64,000 nt of DNA from Azorinus chamasolen. Lineage: Eukaryota; Mollusca; Bivalvia; Cardiida; Solecurtidae. Each line of letters opens with the position of its first letter. Position 1 is the first letter of the stretch. Where the stretch lies: the NCBI GenBank assembly GCA_963576725.1, contig OY755241.1, positions 124,001-188,000 on the forward strand, in the 5' to 3' direction. Under the pieces are notes generated by a model. The model was not told the origin of the DNA, did not search any database, and saw nothing but the letters and a program-made list of their open reading frames with translations. Shown here in pieces: positions 55,901 through 64,000 of this stretch. Both the position numbers and the translations under genes were made by a program.

Positions 55901-58900
55901 CAGTTTTGAGAGTGTCCTTTTATTCTCATGATATATCTCATACAATTCCACACAGAAAAGGCAACAATAGGAGAAATATTATGATGATATAAGAGTTGTC
56001 TAATTACAATTCATGATGTCATAATTTCTCTCATGAATATTCATCTTGTAAAGGGTTAAACTGTTTTCATTTGTCTTTAGCCAAAGTTTTTGCTTCATAC
56101 TGAGGTGCAGCACAGAGAGTGAGAAAACTTTACGAGGATATCCAATATCTACATAACAGTTCTTAAGCCTTTCCCTGTTCTAAGTTTATTACAATGTTCA
56201 ATACCTACTGAATATTCATTGACAAAATAGTTATAATGAAATATGGAAGGTGGAACACTGTAGCCATTTTAGAAAGTATAGAAACGGTTCTATCAAATTC
56301 CACTAGCAAACAGAGCAGACCCTGATCAGATGGCTCCCATAGGAGCCATCTGATCTGGGTCTACTCTGTTTGCAAATGCGTGAAAACACGTTTATATGAG
56401 GGAAAGGGTTAAGCTTCTGAATGCTGCTAATGAATACACTAACATTTGAAAACACTGTAGACTTAGATCAGAAGGATCCTATAGAAGCCCTCTGATCTGT
56501 TTATACACCATTTTCAGCATCTGAAATATGTGTCATTCAAAATCCTCTAGCAAATTTCATATTGAAATGGACACTACTCCATAGTAAAAGCATTCAGCAA
56601 GGAAAGGGTTGATCTTTAGTATACTTTAGGGTAAGATAATTGGTTCCCAGGGTCCTAATTAATGTTTTGGAAAGAAGATAAAACTACAGTAAGAGGCACA
56701 TAATGGCACTTGGCATTTGTTTAGAGTGCGCAGGGTCATACCACTTGACCATTTGATGGCCAATTAATCTTCAGCAGGTGTTCAATAACTTGAAAACAGT
56801 TTTGATCCAGAAGAAATGCTGAGAAGAGTGACTGAGAATCTCATCAGACCTAATGTTTTGAAGAAAAAGGAAGAGGTATCATAAAAATGAAAAGAAATGC
56901 AAGGTAAACCAATTTAAAAAAAAGGAGATAACATTTTCTGACCAAAAATTGTTCAGCTGGCTGAAGGTTAATGAAACCAATGCATTCACTCTTAACCCTT
57001 TCCTTCATATAAATGCCTTTTTACCCATTTGCAAACACAGTAGACCCAGATCAGACAGCTCCTATAGGAGCCATCTGATCAGGATCTGCTTTGTTTGCCA
57101 GTGGTGTAATATAGATCTGATTCTAAAGTTTCTGTCTGAGCTAAAACATTCTGTGAACATATGCCATAATAAAAAAATCAGGAAATAAATATTCATGATG
57201 TCATTATTTCTTACATGTATATTGAATAGGGAAAGGGTTAATAAGACAAGGGAAGAGAGTAAACATATGTGAGTCTTGTCAAGAGAAAAAGGCATCTTTG
57301 TGATTTTCCAACAATGTAGATCCAGACTGGCCACCATAATTTTAATGTGATGGCTGATTTGAATCTACATTGCTTGTCAACCATTCAAGGCATGTATTTT
57401 CTCATGGCACAGATTATTTTGCTTTTCTTATAAATTCATAGGAGATGTATTCAGCCTCAGCTGTGTTGTGTGTAGTGTTCTACTATGTTGCTGTGGAAGC
57501 AGGAATAGAATCTGAACCCCAGTGCTTGTCAAGATTTGACTATGAATTCAAATTGGCTAAGAAAATGGCTCAGATGGAAGTGGAGATGGAGAAATTACAC
57601 AGCATGATCACTCAATTGAAAGAGGCCAAATCAGGTAAAGTTGATAATATCTTCTCCATTCTATTTCCAATTGACCATTTCCCTGATGAATATTCATGTC
57701 TGAAATAATTATATAATGAATATCTATAATCTGGGTTTTTTATAATAGCATCTGAAACTAGGATGCTTTGGCTATGACATTAACTGTAGAATCAGATCAA
57801 TATAATTTCATAAGCAACAGAGTTTCCTTTAGGAAATATCTGATCTGATCTGGGTCTATTCTGTTGGCAAAGGCATCTTTATCAGGTAAAGGGTTAAACG
57901 TTATAATACTTTGCACCATTTTGAACACTTAGAAATAAGACAAGAGGGCCAAGATGGCCCTTAATCGCTCACCTGATTACCAAAGATTTAAGATTTTTGC
58001 TAGGTAGCCCATGGGTAGGGCCAATATTGAACTTAGGGACAATATTTGAACAATGTTGATAGTGGATCATGAGCAGTAGTTCTGCAGAACAAGATTTTCA
58101 AAGATTTAGTAGATTGATTTTATCAAGACAATGATTCTGACCAATGAAGATTGGGCTAAAAATGAGCCCTCTAGATCAATTTTTCTAAGATTTGACCTAG
58201 TGACCTACTTTTTATTCCAACCCAACCCATGATCACACTCACAATTGATATCACCAAGACAAACACTCTGAGCAAGTTTGAGGAAGACTGGGCTAAAAAT
58301 GTGGCCACCGGAGTGTAAACTAAATTTTTCTAAGATATGACCCAGTGTCCTACTTTTTGACCTCATATAACCCACTTTCAAACTTGTCCAAGATTTTATT
58401 AGGACAATCATTCTGGCCAATTTTCATGAAGATTTGGCTATATCTGTGACCTCTAGAGTGTTCACAAGGTTTTCCTATTTGACCTAGTGACCTAGTTTTT
58501 AACCCCACATAACCCACTTTCAAACTCGTTTGAGATTTTATCAAGACAATCATTATGACTAAGTCATTATGACACAAGGTTTTTCTACTGTTTGACCTAG
58601 TGACCTAGTTTTTTACCCAACGTAACCCACTTTTCAAATTCCTCAGAGATTTTATCAAGACAATCATTCTGACCAAGTTTCATGAAAATTGGGCTAAAAT
58701 GTGACCTCTAGAGGGTTCACAAGGTTTTCCTATTTGACCTAGTGACCTAGTTTTTAACCCAACTTGACCCACTTTGAACTCGTCCGAGATTTTATCAAGA
58801 TATTCATTCTGACCAAGTTTCATGAAGATTGGACTACAATTGTGACCACTAGAGTGTTCACAAGCAAATTGTTGACGACAGACGATGCACATACGCACAA

Positions 58901-61900
58901 CACACGACGGACGCCAGACATTCAAGTCTCCCAAAAGCTCACCCTGAGCTTTGCTCAGGTGAGCTAATAAAAAGCACAGAAAACCAATTATTTGGATCAA
59001 CCCTGTTATGGGATATGATTGAAGATTGTGTCTCTCACTGATAATGTGCAAATTGGCTCCTTTTTTTCAGATAATATTGTGGCATTTAGTGCAACGATGA
59101 CCAAAACCACAGAAAATCTCCCACGTGGCACAACTGTCATCTTTGACCATGTTAGTCTGAACATAGGGTCTAGATATGATCCTCATCACGGTGTATTCAC
59201 TGCACAACACCATGGAATTTACTCTTTCACTATAACCCTGGCAGCAACAAATGCAGCACAATTCTGGCTTGTGAAGAACGGTGATGGCTATGAATACACA
59301 TTTGTATCTAACTCCAAGTGGGACACCGGATCAGCTACTATTACAATGGAGCTCACATCTGGAGATCGAGTCTGGGTACAAGGTCTTGGCACTATTCCTG
59401 GATTTGAGGCTTATTCATGTAAACCTAATCCATGCTATCACAACAGCTTCACAGGATTTCTGATTAGCATCCTATAGCTGAGTGTATCTTTAAATTATGT
59501 AACCCTAATCAACCTAACCTTTCACTTCATGAATATTCATGAGATAACCCTTTCCCTGTTCTATGTTTATTCCAAATTTCAAAACCTACTGAACATTCAT
59601 GGACAAAATAGTTACAATGAAATATGGAAGGTGTAACAATGTAGCCATTTTAGAAACTAAAGAAACAAACCTATCAAAATCCATCAGCAAACAAAGCAGA
59701 CCCTGATCAGACAGCTCCTACAGGAGTTAATGAGTAATAACTGTGCTTATAATGGCCAATGAAAAGGGATTGTCTGGCCAATTCAGAAGGAGCAAAATCA
59801 GATCTTAATTATTCCATGAGAGAGTAGACCCTGACCAGACAGCTCTTACAGGAGTTGTCTGATTAACGCCTACTCTGTTTTCATACTTTACGATAACAAG
59901 AGGGCCAGAATGGCCCTGACATCGCTCACCAGACAATCAGAGGAGAAGATTTTCAAAGTTTTCACTATATGTTTCTATTGAAAACTTATCACCCCAAGGG
60001 CGGTGCCAATTTTGACCCCAGGGACACAATTTATATAACTTTTGTAGAGGACCTGAACAGAACAGAAAACAACAGTCAGCTAGAGAAAACTGGCCACCTC
60101 TGGGACTGTGGCGGGGCCAATTTTGACTCTAGGGACATAATTTATATAACTTTTGTAAAGGACCTATAGGTGATGCTATGTGCCAAAGATGAAAGCTGAG
60201 AACCCTGTACATTCAGAGGAGAAGAAGTTTAAAGGTTCAAATTGTTGACGACGAACGACGCACGACGCACGACACACGACGCACGACGCAAACTTTAACT
60301 TACATGTTTGACCATCCATGGTCCCCCAGGATTTCTATGGCCTTTACATATTCGCCAGCACTTATGTACATCTCTGCTGCAGCTTTAGGTTCATTACTGC
60401 TCTTCGCCCAGTCAGCCTGCTTTGTTATCAGCATCTTCTTATCCATGGGATCCCCTGAACCAATAAACTCCTAAAACAGAGATACAGAAAAGGTCTTTAT
60501 ACTATAGTCTAGGGCATTAAGCTACCACCTGCCTTACAAACCCATAATTAGACGTCTTTCTGATGGCCTCTTAAGACAGGTTCTACTGTAGTTATGGAAT
60601 CGTTCCTCCTTGAACAAACTTGCAATGATGATGTCTCTATAAAATGCTGATACTTAAGTCTTTGCAAGCTAAGTAATTTTTTGTCTATAGCAATTGTTGT
60701 CTGCCTCAATTACACCTATTTTTGATGGCCGCTTAACCCTTTCTCTCATATAAATGCATTTTCACATATAGAAGCCATCTGATCTGGTCTGCTCTGTTTG
60801 CTAATGAAGTGTGATAGATCTTTTTCTTTAGTTTCTAAAATGGCTGCAATATTTCACCTTCCGTATTTCATTATAACTGTTTTGTCCATGAATATTCAGT
60901 AGGTATTGAAAATTTGGTTAAATAAAGAACAGGGAAAGGGTTAAGACAGGTTCTGCTGTGTTCTCAAACACTGTCAGGGGTAACTGTCTGTAATCAAACA
61001 GCACAGACAATAAAACAATAAAATGCAACAAACAAACAATATACACTGATATTTCAGGTTGCCTTTTTGTATACCTTTGCATAATCAAACATTCGTAGGT
61101 CTGTGTACATGTTAAGTGACTTGTGCTCCTGTCCTGACTTCTTATACAGCTTGGCAGACTCGTGGAACTTTCCTTGGTAAGAGTACACATCTCCCAGAAA
61201 CACCATGTTGTCATTTTCCCCTCTCTTCTTTCTCTCCTGAAACCAAGGAATATATTTCTTAACTCTCTGAAGTTTTTGTTGCTTACTAAATATAACTGTC
61301 TACTGGTGTAGATCCTGATCTGACAATGCATTTAAGCAGTTGCTGATCAGTGTCCATGGATTTTGGTTTACACTCAGTAGGACTTGTTTCTTATTTAGTA
61401 TTGCCCTGAGGTTACTAAGTGAAAGATAAATCAAGCATGACTATATAAGGTTAGATACTCTTAAGAACTCTTCAGTTACTTGTTTAATTACAATTCCAAC
61501 AAGTGGTTTTTCTCCCATTTTTTATACAAAAATACAATAAAATAATTTGGATTCTGACAGGACAACATGTAATTGTAATGACATATATGAATATTAACCT
61601 TGCATGTCAAACTTGCATGTATTCAGAATAATAAAAATCTAGGAAATACTTCTCTGTCTTCCCTCGATATTGTGAATCAGCTCAAGATATCTAAGATCAC
61701 GGATTCGAATGAAAGCCTTCTTAGCTGTATCAAAGTCCAACCCTTCAAGAGCTTCATGAGCAAGAGCTTCCCAGTCCCCATCCGTAACCCCAAGACAGGC
61801 TACCTTGTAAGCATCCCTAAAACAAAAAATCTTTATCTTGATTCCCCTGGCTTTGAACAAGACAAACCTTTCCTACATATAAATGCTTCTTTATGACTTT

Positions 61901-63447
61901 AAAAACAGAGTAGACCCAGATTAGATGGATACTGCATGGGGTAGTCTGATCAGGGTCTGCTCTGTTTGCTTATGACATGATACAGTTCTGTTTATAAAGT
62001 TTTTGTCAAAGCAAGATTCCCTTGAAAATTTTACATTAAAAAATAAATTCAGCTTATAAATCCTCATGATGTCTTTAACCAAACAGGTAAAGGGTTAAAA
62101 GAAACTGCACTTACGAGACAACTCAAAAGACTGCAGATATTTACAATATGTATAAGATTAACCCTTTACCTCATAGAGAAGCCTTTTGACACCTTGGCAA
62201 ACAGACTAGACCCAGATCATACAGCTCCGATCAGGGTTAATAGAGGGTTAAAAGCTTAGCCATTGAAACTTTTCAACACTATGGATCTATTCATGATAAC
62301 CTTTGTAAACAGTTTGGATCCTAATGAGACACCTCATCAGGATCCAACATATTTGACACCCTGACACTGCTTTATGAAATATAGCTAAACCTCTCTTAAC
62401 TGGACGTTAAATTTAGTATAAATATCAGTCTTTGAGACAGGTAGCAGCTTAATTCAAGGTGAAAGTCATGCAGAAAGCTCCTCTTGGAGCTTTCTGCATG
62501 ACTTTCACCCTGCATTAAGCAGCCACCTGCCTAAAAAGTTTCTAAATTTTTCTATATTAGAATTCCAGTTTTAATAGAGTGTTTTTACTGTAGATGTAAA
62601 ATGTTCTTTGAAAATTGAAGCAGACAAGTTTTACAGATGAAAGTTACATTGTTTAAAGGGTAAATTAACCCTTTACCTTATGAATACTCACATAAGAAAT
62701 AATAAAACCATGAACTTAATCATTAATTAAATTATTTTTTAGAATGGCATGTGTACAAAGGAAACATTTGCTATGACAGAAACTTCAGAATCAGATCTTT
62801 ATTATTCAATAAGCAAACAGAGCAGACATTGATCAAACAGCTCCTATAGGAGCCATCTGATCTCAGTCTACTCTGTTTACAAAGGTGTTAAAAGGATTAT
62901 TTATAGAGTAAAAGGTAAAATCAACATATTTGATGCAAATTTGTAATTATCTATGTAAACCATTTGGATCAAGATGAAAAGTCACATAACTCTGCATCTC
63001 ATTAGGATCCAAACTGTTTGCAACTATAATCATAGTTCTTGATCAACAATGGAGAAAACCCACATCATGAATTTGAAGTAGGTGACATGTACAGTAAAAC
63101 CTGTCTAAATAGGAATTCTATTAGAGAAGAATTTAGATACTTTTAGGCAGGTGGCTGCTTAATGCAGGGTGAAAGTCATGCAGAAAGCTCCTAGAGGAGC
63201 TTTCTGCATGACTTTCACCCGGCATTAAGCTGCCACCTGTCTCCAACACCAATATTTATACTAGATTGGAAGTCCAGTTTAGAGGGGTTTTACTGTACTT
63301 AGCACACAAAGAATTACTGTTATCTTACTTGAACAGTTTTTTCTCCAGGTACTGATACATTGGTGCAGACTGAGGAACATCCACTGATGACATGGAATAA
63401 ATGTGGAGACAAAATATCTTTGATCCACTGAATCCAACCACAAATCC
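40991..63447 (-). CDS. IFT122: IFT122 (intraflagellar transport 122), C-terminal 15 exons
   Basis: IFT122 is a core subunit of the IFT-A complex that drives retrograde transport and membrane-protein entry in cilia. Exons in transcript order: 63329-63447, 61650-61816, 61075-61236, 60304-60470, 55383-55554, 53433-53542, 52052-52192, 48703-48800, 48055-48155, 46953-47118, 43887-43998, 42468-42668, 42080-42162, 41589-41753, 40991-41071. Almost all have AG/GT borders and matching phases. They encode the TPR-like helical repeats ([50 protein letters not shown]) and the zinc-binding end ([32 protein letters not shown], stop). The N-terminal WD40 part lies beyond the window. Two exons have frame problems (see separate entries). 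Identification is from conserved motifs recalled for animal IFT122. Confidence 0.92.
41149..41246. mobile_element. foldback element, second copy
   Basis: TTTCTCCACCAAACCCCATA at the left, inverted at the right (GGTTTGGTGGAGAAA), tip CTTTAGAACCGTCTCGTAGA. Same family as 3779-3876. It lies in the last IFT122 intron. Confidence 0.7.
42468..42668 (-). CDS. IFT122: IFT122 exon 12 of 15 in window, donor weak
   Basis: Encodes [20 protein letters not shown] and a variable Lys-rich part. The only donor that preserves phase into the next exon is GGGT|GTTTGC at 42467, a poor match to consensus. The next exon begins with the acidic [14 protein letters not shown] segment, as expected. Confidence 0.65.
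43125..43590. mobile_element. F2 MITE interrupted by a nested F1 MITE
   Basis: F2 starts TTAACCCTTTACTTCATAGA and resumes after the insert with ATCAATATTCATGAGGTAAAG. The F1 copy 43337-43565 is flanked by TTAA on both sides (TTTCTTAACCAG ... GGGTTAAATC), placed inside the F2 right arm. Confidence 0.75.
44057..44264. mobile_element. F2 hairpin MITE
   Basis: TTAACCCTTTACCCAATGAA at the left and GGTGTAAAGGGTTAA at the right, in an IFT122 intron. Confidence 0.65.
44302..44545. mobile_element. F2 hairpin MITE
   Basis: TTAACCCTTTCTGTGTTCTA at the left, core AACTCTTATAGGAGCCGTCT, and ATATGAGGGAAAGGGTT at the right. Confidence 0.65.
44590..45927 (+). mobile_element. intact mariner transposon, 1338 bp
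   Basis: Perfect 26-bp inverted termini beginning CGAGGGGTGTTCCAAAAATA, flanked by TA at 44588-44589 and 45928-45929 (target duplication; the original site was probably ACATGTACATGT). It carries one uninterrupted transposase. It is inserted in an IFT122 intron, antisense to that gene. Confidence 0.93.
44780..45865 (+). CDS. mariner transposase, DD34D, 361 aa
   Basis: Cuts and pastes the element at TA sites. The N-terminal DNA-binding half has two helix-turn-helix regions ([16 protein letters not shown]..., [32 protein letters not shown]). Next come the linker [12 protein letters not shown] and the catalytic triad D164 ([11 protein letters not shown]), D259 ([10 protein letters not shown]) and D294 ([16 protein letters not shown]), with 94 and 34 residues between. 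Full length, no stop, intact termini: a potentially active copy, or a recent insertion. The start ATG follows ACACAAA. Confidence 0.93.
   Translation: MTGKRAENVLEIRAYIKGRSLLGIKAVDIHREVCDIYGEGQMSHRTVCRWVAKFSAGQQQLKDAARPGRPATTTTKGNIEKIRNILKTDARFTVRQLARMTNLSLARVHAILKKHLKVRKINARWIPHLLTDEQKKTHVTMAKKLLKMYPKYSKKVFDNIVTGDETWVYYFEPKRKVSNRIWATKNARRPSMAKRIRTVKKVLYAIFFTNKGPAIQIPVPKGRTVTGKFYKNVVLRKLKNYYKSSRPKTGLKYVRLLHDNAPAHKARIVTDFLESEKVTVLPHPPYSPDLAPCDYFLFPKLKYHLSGRRYNSRNALGSAVYQCLMGVPIEEYEKCFQKWIDQLKRCILAGGEYFEGQSKLK
46222..46545. mobile_element. F2 hairpin MITE (partly rearranged)
   Basis: Core CAGACTGCTCCTATAGGAGC with TCTGATCAGAGTCTGCTCTG, and a right arm like that at 37710 (AAATGGCTACAATGG, CATGAATATTCGATAG). 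Left border uncertain. Confidence 0.5.
47277..47486. mobile_element. F1 hairpin MITE
   Basis: TTAA at both ends (47277 and 47483). The palindrome is shortened (AGAGCAAATGCTCTATTTAT). Outer arm GATGTTGGGTCTAAAATAGC. Confidence 0.6.
49030..50055. repeat. six-copy tandem array, about 165-168 bp unit
   Basis: GACCTTGACCTTGAGCCGAC recurs near 49094, 49262, 49423, 49591, 49759 and 49927, followed by ATGACTGCCACATGTGTTCT and GAAAATCCTTCAAAGGGTTT. It ends in a (GGACA)n tract. Confidence 0.82.
50089..50325. mobile_element. nested 237-bp MITE with telomere-like repeats
   Basis: Inverted termini GGGTAGTTGTGTGACTTTTTC / GAAAAAGTCACACAACTACCC (shown in part). Inside are GTGTGACTAGTCCCACAAG and its inverse, (CCCTAA)3 at 50190-50208, and AATGGCCAGGTTAATGTCAC repeated. 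Confidence 0.7.
52325..52543. mobile_element. F1 MITE inserted into a truncated F2 copy
   Basis: TTAACCCACTCCTCCATAGG at the left and ATGGAGGAAAGGGTTAA at the right. The sequence just left (AACCCTTTACCTGACAGATA ... GCAAACAGAGTAGA) is the left half of an F2 element. Confidence 0.7.
52800..53310. repeat. three-copy tandem repeat with GACA tail
   Basis: About 145-bp units: CAATATTAGTGAAGCAAGAG, CCATGTATGAAGTTTCAATC, GGCATGAGCCATATAGGAGT. Ends AGACAGATGGACAGACAGAC and CCCCTCCCCATATAAATATG. The open frames across it are by-products of the repeat. Confidence 0.7.
53433..53542 (-). CDS. IFT122: IFT122 exon 6 in window, carrying a frame break
   Basis: Encodes [20 protein letters not shown] then QWLAEN, followed by an apparent 7-base excess (CATGAAT near 53455-53470) that puts a TGA in frame. 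The remaining sequence (DRFEEAQQ in the other frame) is the expected continuation and leads to a good donor. The length is 110 where 103 would keep phase. Either a null allele or an assembly error. Confidence 0.75.
54314..54547. mobile_element. F1 hairpin MITE
   Basis: TTAACCCTCCATCCATAAAT at the left, palindrome around AGAGCATTTGCTCCTATAGG, TGGAGTAATGGGTTAA at the right. Confidence 0.7.
55017..55261. mobile_element. F2 hairpin MITE
   Basis: TTAACCCATTTACCCAATAA at the left, core AGATGGCTCCTGCAGGAGCT, ATTCATAGAGTTACGGGTTAA-type right end. Confidence 0.65.
56163..56412. mobile_element. F2 hairpin MITE, long palindrome
   Basis: TTAAGCCTTTCCCTGTTCTA at the left, GAGGGAAAGGGTTAA at the right. 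The central palindrome GATCAGATGGCTCCCATAGG continues as AGCCATCTGATC. Confidence 0.7.
56992..57241. mobile_element. F2 hairpin MITE
   Basis: TTAACCCTTTCCTTCATATA at the left, core CAGACAGCTCCTATAGGAGC, GAATAGGGAAAGGGTTAA at the right. Confidence 0.7.
57445..59477 (+). CDS. secreted C1q-domain protein, two exons, nested in IFT122
   Basis: Exons 57445-57634 and 59071-59477 (donor G|GTAAAG, acceptor TTTTTTTCAG|AT, phase 1), 198 aa. Residues 1-20 are a signal peptide ([20 protein letters not shown]). Next comes a short coiled coil with heptads ([28 protein letters not shown]). Then a C1q globular head from [11 protein letters not shown] through [55 protein letters not shown] to [10 protein letters not shown]. 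Such C1qDC proteins are secreted trimeric lectin-like immune recognition molecules, greatly expanded in bivalves. It lies wholly inside the IFT122 intron 55555-60303 on the opposite strand. No collagen region. An additional non-coding 5' exon is possible since CATAGGAG precedes the ATG. Confidence 0.9.
57942..58968. repeat. F4-family element with internal tandem units
   Basis: CAAGAGGGCCAAGATGGCCC at the left and AGCTCACCCTGAGCTTTGCT then CAGGTGAGCTAA at the right. Inside, four units of ~155 bp carry TTTGACCTAGTGACCTAGTT and GAGATTTTATCAAGACAATC. It lies in the intron of the C1q gene. Confidence 0.7.
59894..60292. repeat. F4-family element, short
   Basis: AACAAGAGGGCCAGAATGGC at the left, two TTTGTAGAGGACCT units, and a (CGACGCACGA)n right end just before the IFT122 splice donor. 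Confidence 0.65.
60733..60944. mobile_element. F2 hairpin MITE
   Basis: TTAACCCTTTCTCTCATATA at the left and AACAGGGAAAGGGTTAA at the right; the central palindrome is half deleted. Confidence 0.65.
61650..61816 (-). CDS. IFT122: IFT122 exon 2 in window, phase conflict at its 3' end
   Basis: Encodes [20 protein letters not shown] then [16 protein letters not shown] and [15 protein letters not shown]. The only GT after the conserved end (GAGAA|GTATTT) leaves phase 1, whereas the next exon ([10 protein letters not shown]) needs phase 0. A one-base error or an unusual splice site is required. Confidence 0.8.
62388..62591. mobile_element. F3 MITE with long inner palindrome
   Basis: Right end GTGTTTTTACTG; left end eroded (CTAAACCTCTCTTAACTGG). 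The inner palindrome GAAAGTCATGCAGAAAGCTC is mirrored as GAGCTTTCTGCATGACTTTC. Confidence 0.6.
63092..63295. mobile_element. F3 MITE, full length
   Basis: CAGTAAAACCTGTCTAAATA at the left, AGAGGGGTTTTACTG at the right, TA on both sides. The centre GAAAGCTCCTAGAGGAGCTT continues as a palindrome of over 80 bp. It lies just 3' of the IFT122 exon at 63329. Confidence 0.7.
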
Positions 63448-64000
63448 CTAAAATAACATATAAAACATTGATTTCAATTTGATTCAGTGGCCAATAAATG
63501 AATAATAAATTAACACAATAAATTCAGCCATTTTCAATGTCAAAATAACATAACAATTACAGAAGAGATAATTGTCAGTGAACATTCATGCCTTTGAAGT
63601 TATAAACAAGGAATTAATTATTTAAATAAATACAATTTCTAGTTGAAAGAGCATGCATTAGATATGCTTTGAAGATTTCAAATTCTAAAGAAGCTTCTTA
63701 CACTAAAACACTGGGTTACCACAAAGATATTCATGACTTCAAAAATCTTAGAAGTATGTAATGGATTGCTCAGGATAAAACTGTTTTTCTTGAAGAAAAT
63801 ATCAACATTGAAAAAGCAGTCTAACCCCGTGCCTGCTGAATAAGAAATTTGTAATGATATCATGAATATATATTGCATTAATTTGATAATGGCTTTTGAA
63901 CATAGAATGTTTTGGCCATGACAGAAACTTTAGAATTATATTTATATAATATAATATCATATTCCTACAGAACCCACCTGATCTAGGTCTACAATGTTTG

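Noticed and set aside
57062..57337. Minus-strand open frame in an IFT122 intron
   Set aside because: It crosses an F2 MITE; no splice signals or homology.
63678..63878. Possible additional IFT122 exon (GTGLDCFFNVDIFFKK...)
   Set aside because: It has AG/GT-like borders, but the sequence does not match what should precede [15 protein letters not shown] in IFT122.

Overview
This is nuclear DNA from a mollusc, most likely a bivalve. The genes are intron-rich and animal-type (ALG12, IFT122, a secreted C1q-domain protein). The intergenic DNA is AT-rich and crowded with short hairpin transposons, minisatellites and GACGGACAGACGG-tailed repeats of the kind common in bivalve genomes. The species assignment is an inference; the genes are read from the sequence.

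Layout. 1-2316 holds the last three exons of ALG12 (+). 2317-10511 is repeats only. 10512-11694 is a questin-oxidase-like gene (-). 11862-14739 is repeats, including the 3' half of a LINE reverse transcriptase. 14745-30015 is a complete Polinton/Maverick (adintovirus-like) DNA transposon-virus, 15.27 kb, with terminal inverted repeats and a 5-bp target duplication (AAGTA). The other half of the LINE lies just right of it (30125-30345). 30346-40990 is repeats and minisatellites with no gene that I can support. 40991-63447 is the 3' part of IFT122 (-), 15 exons ending at the stop codon. Its introns contain an intact mariner transposon, a 3-kb hAT-like composite element and, on the opposite strand, a complete two-exon C1q gene.

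The Polinton. A left rightward block has a two-helix membrane protein, a 44-aa ORF and a coiled-coil membrane protein. One leftward 477-aa tail-anchored protein faces a long rightward block: candidate minor capsid protein, fibre-like protein, major capsid protein (MCP), packaging ATPase, five small proteins (three with a membrane helix), a 120-aa protein and a retroviral-type integrase. A leftward block carries a zinc-ribbon protein and protein-primed DNA polymerase B. Replication (PolB), integration (INT), packaging (ATPase) and capsid genes are all present. I found no adenain-type maturation protease. Four genes (MCP, PolB, zinc-ribbon, one membrane protein) carry single-base frame breaks, each at a homopolymer run.

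Most unusual signals: (1) GC-rich palindromic micro-repeats scattered in frame through Ser-rich stretches of this AT-rich element, resembling in behaviour the Rickettsia palindromic elements; a related GC block forms the core of each terminal repeat; (2) iteron-like CTTAAGCATTACTAAAG arrays at two intergenic sites; (3) an unusually large set of membrane-anchored proteins; (4) two families of foldback mini-transposons with TTAA-CCCTTT ends, in dozens of copies. Frame conflicts also occur in the conserved host gene IFT122, so assembly error must be considered for every break reported here.
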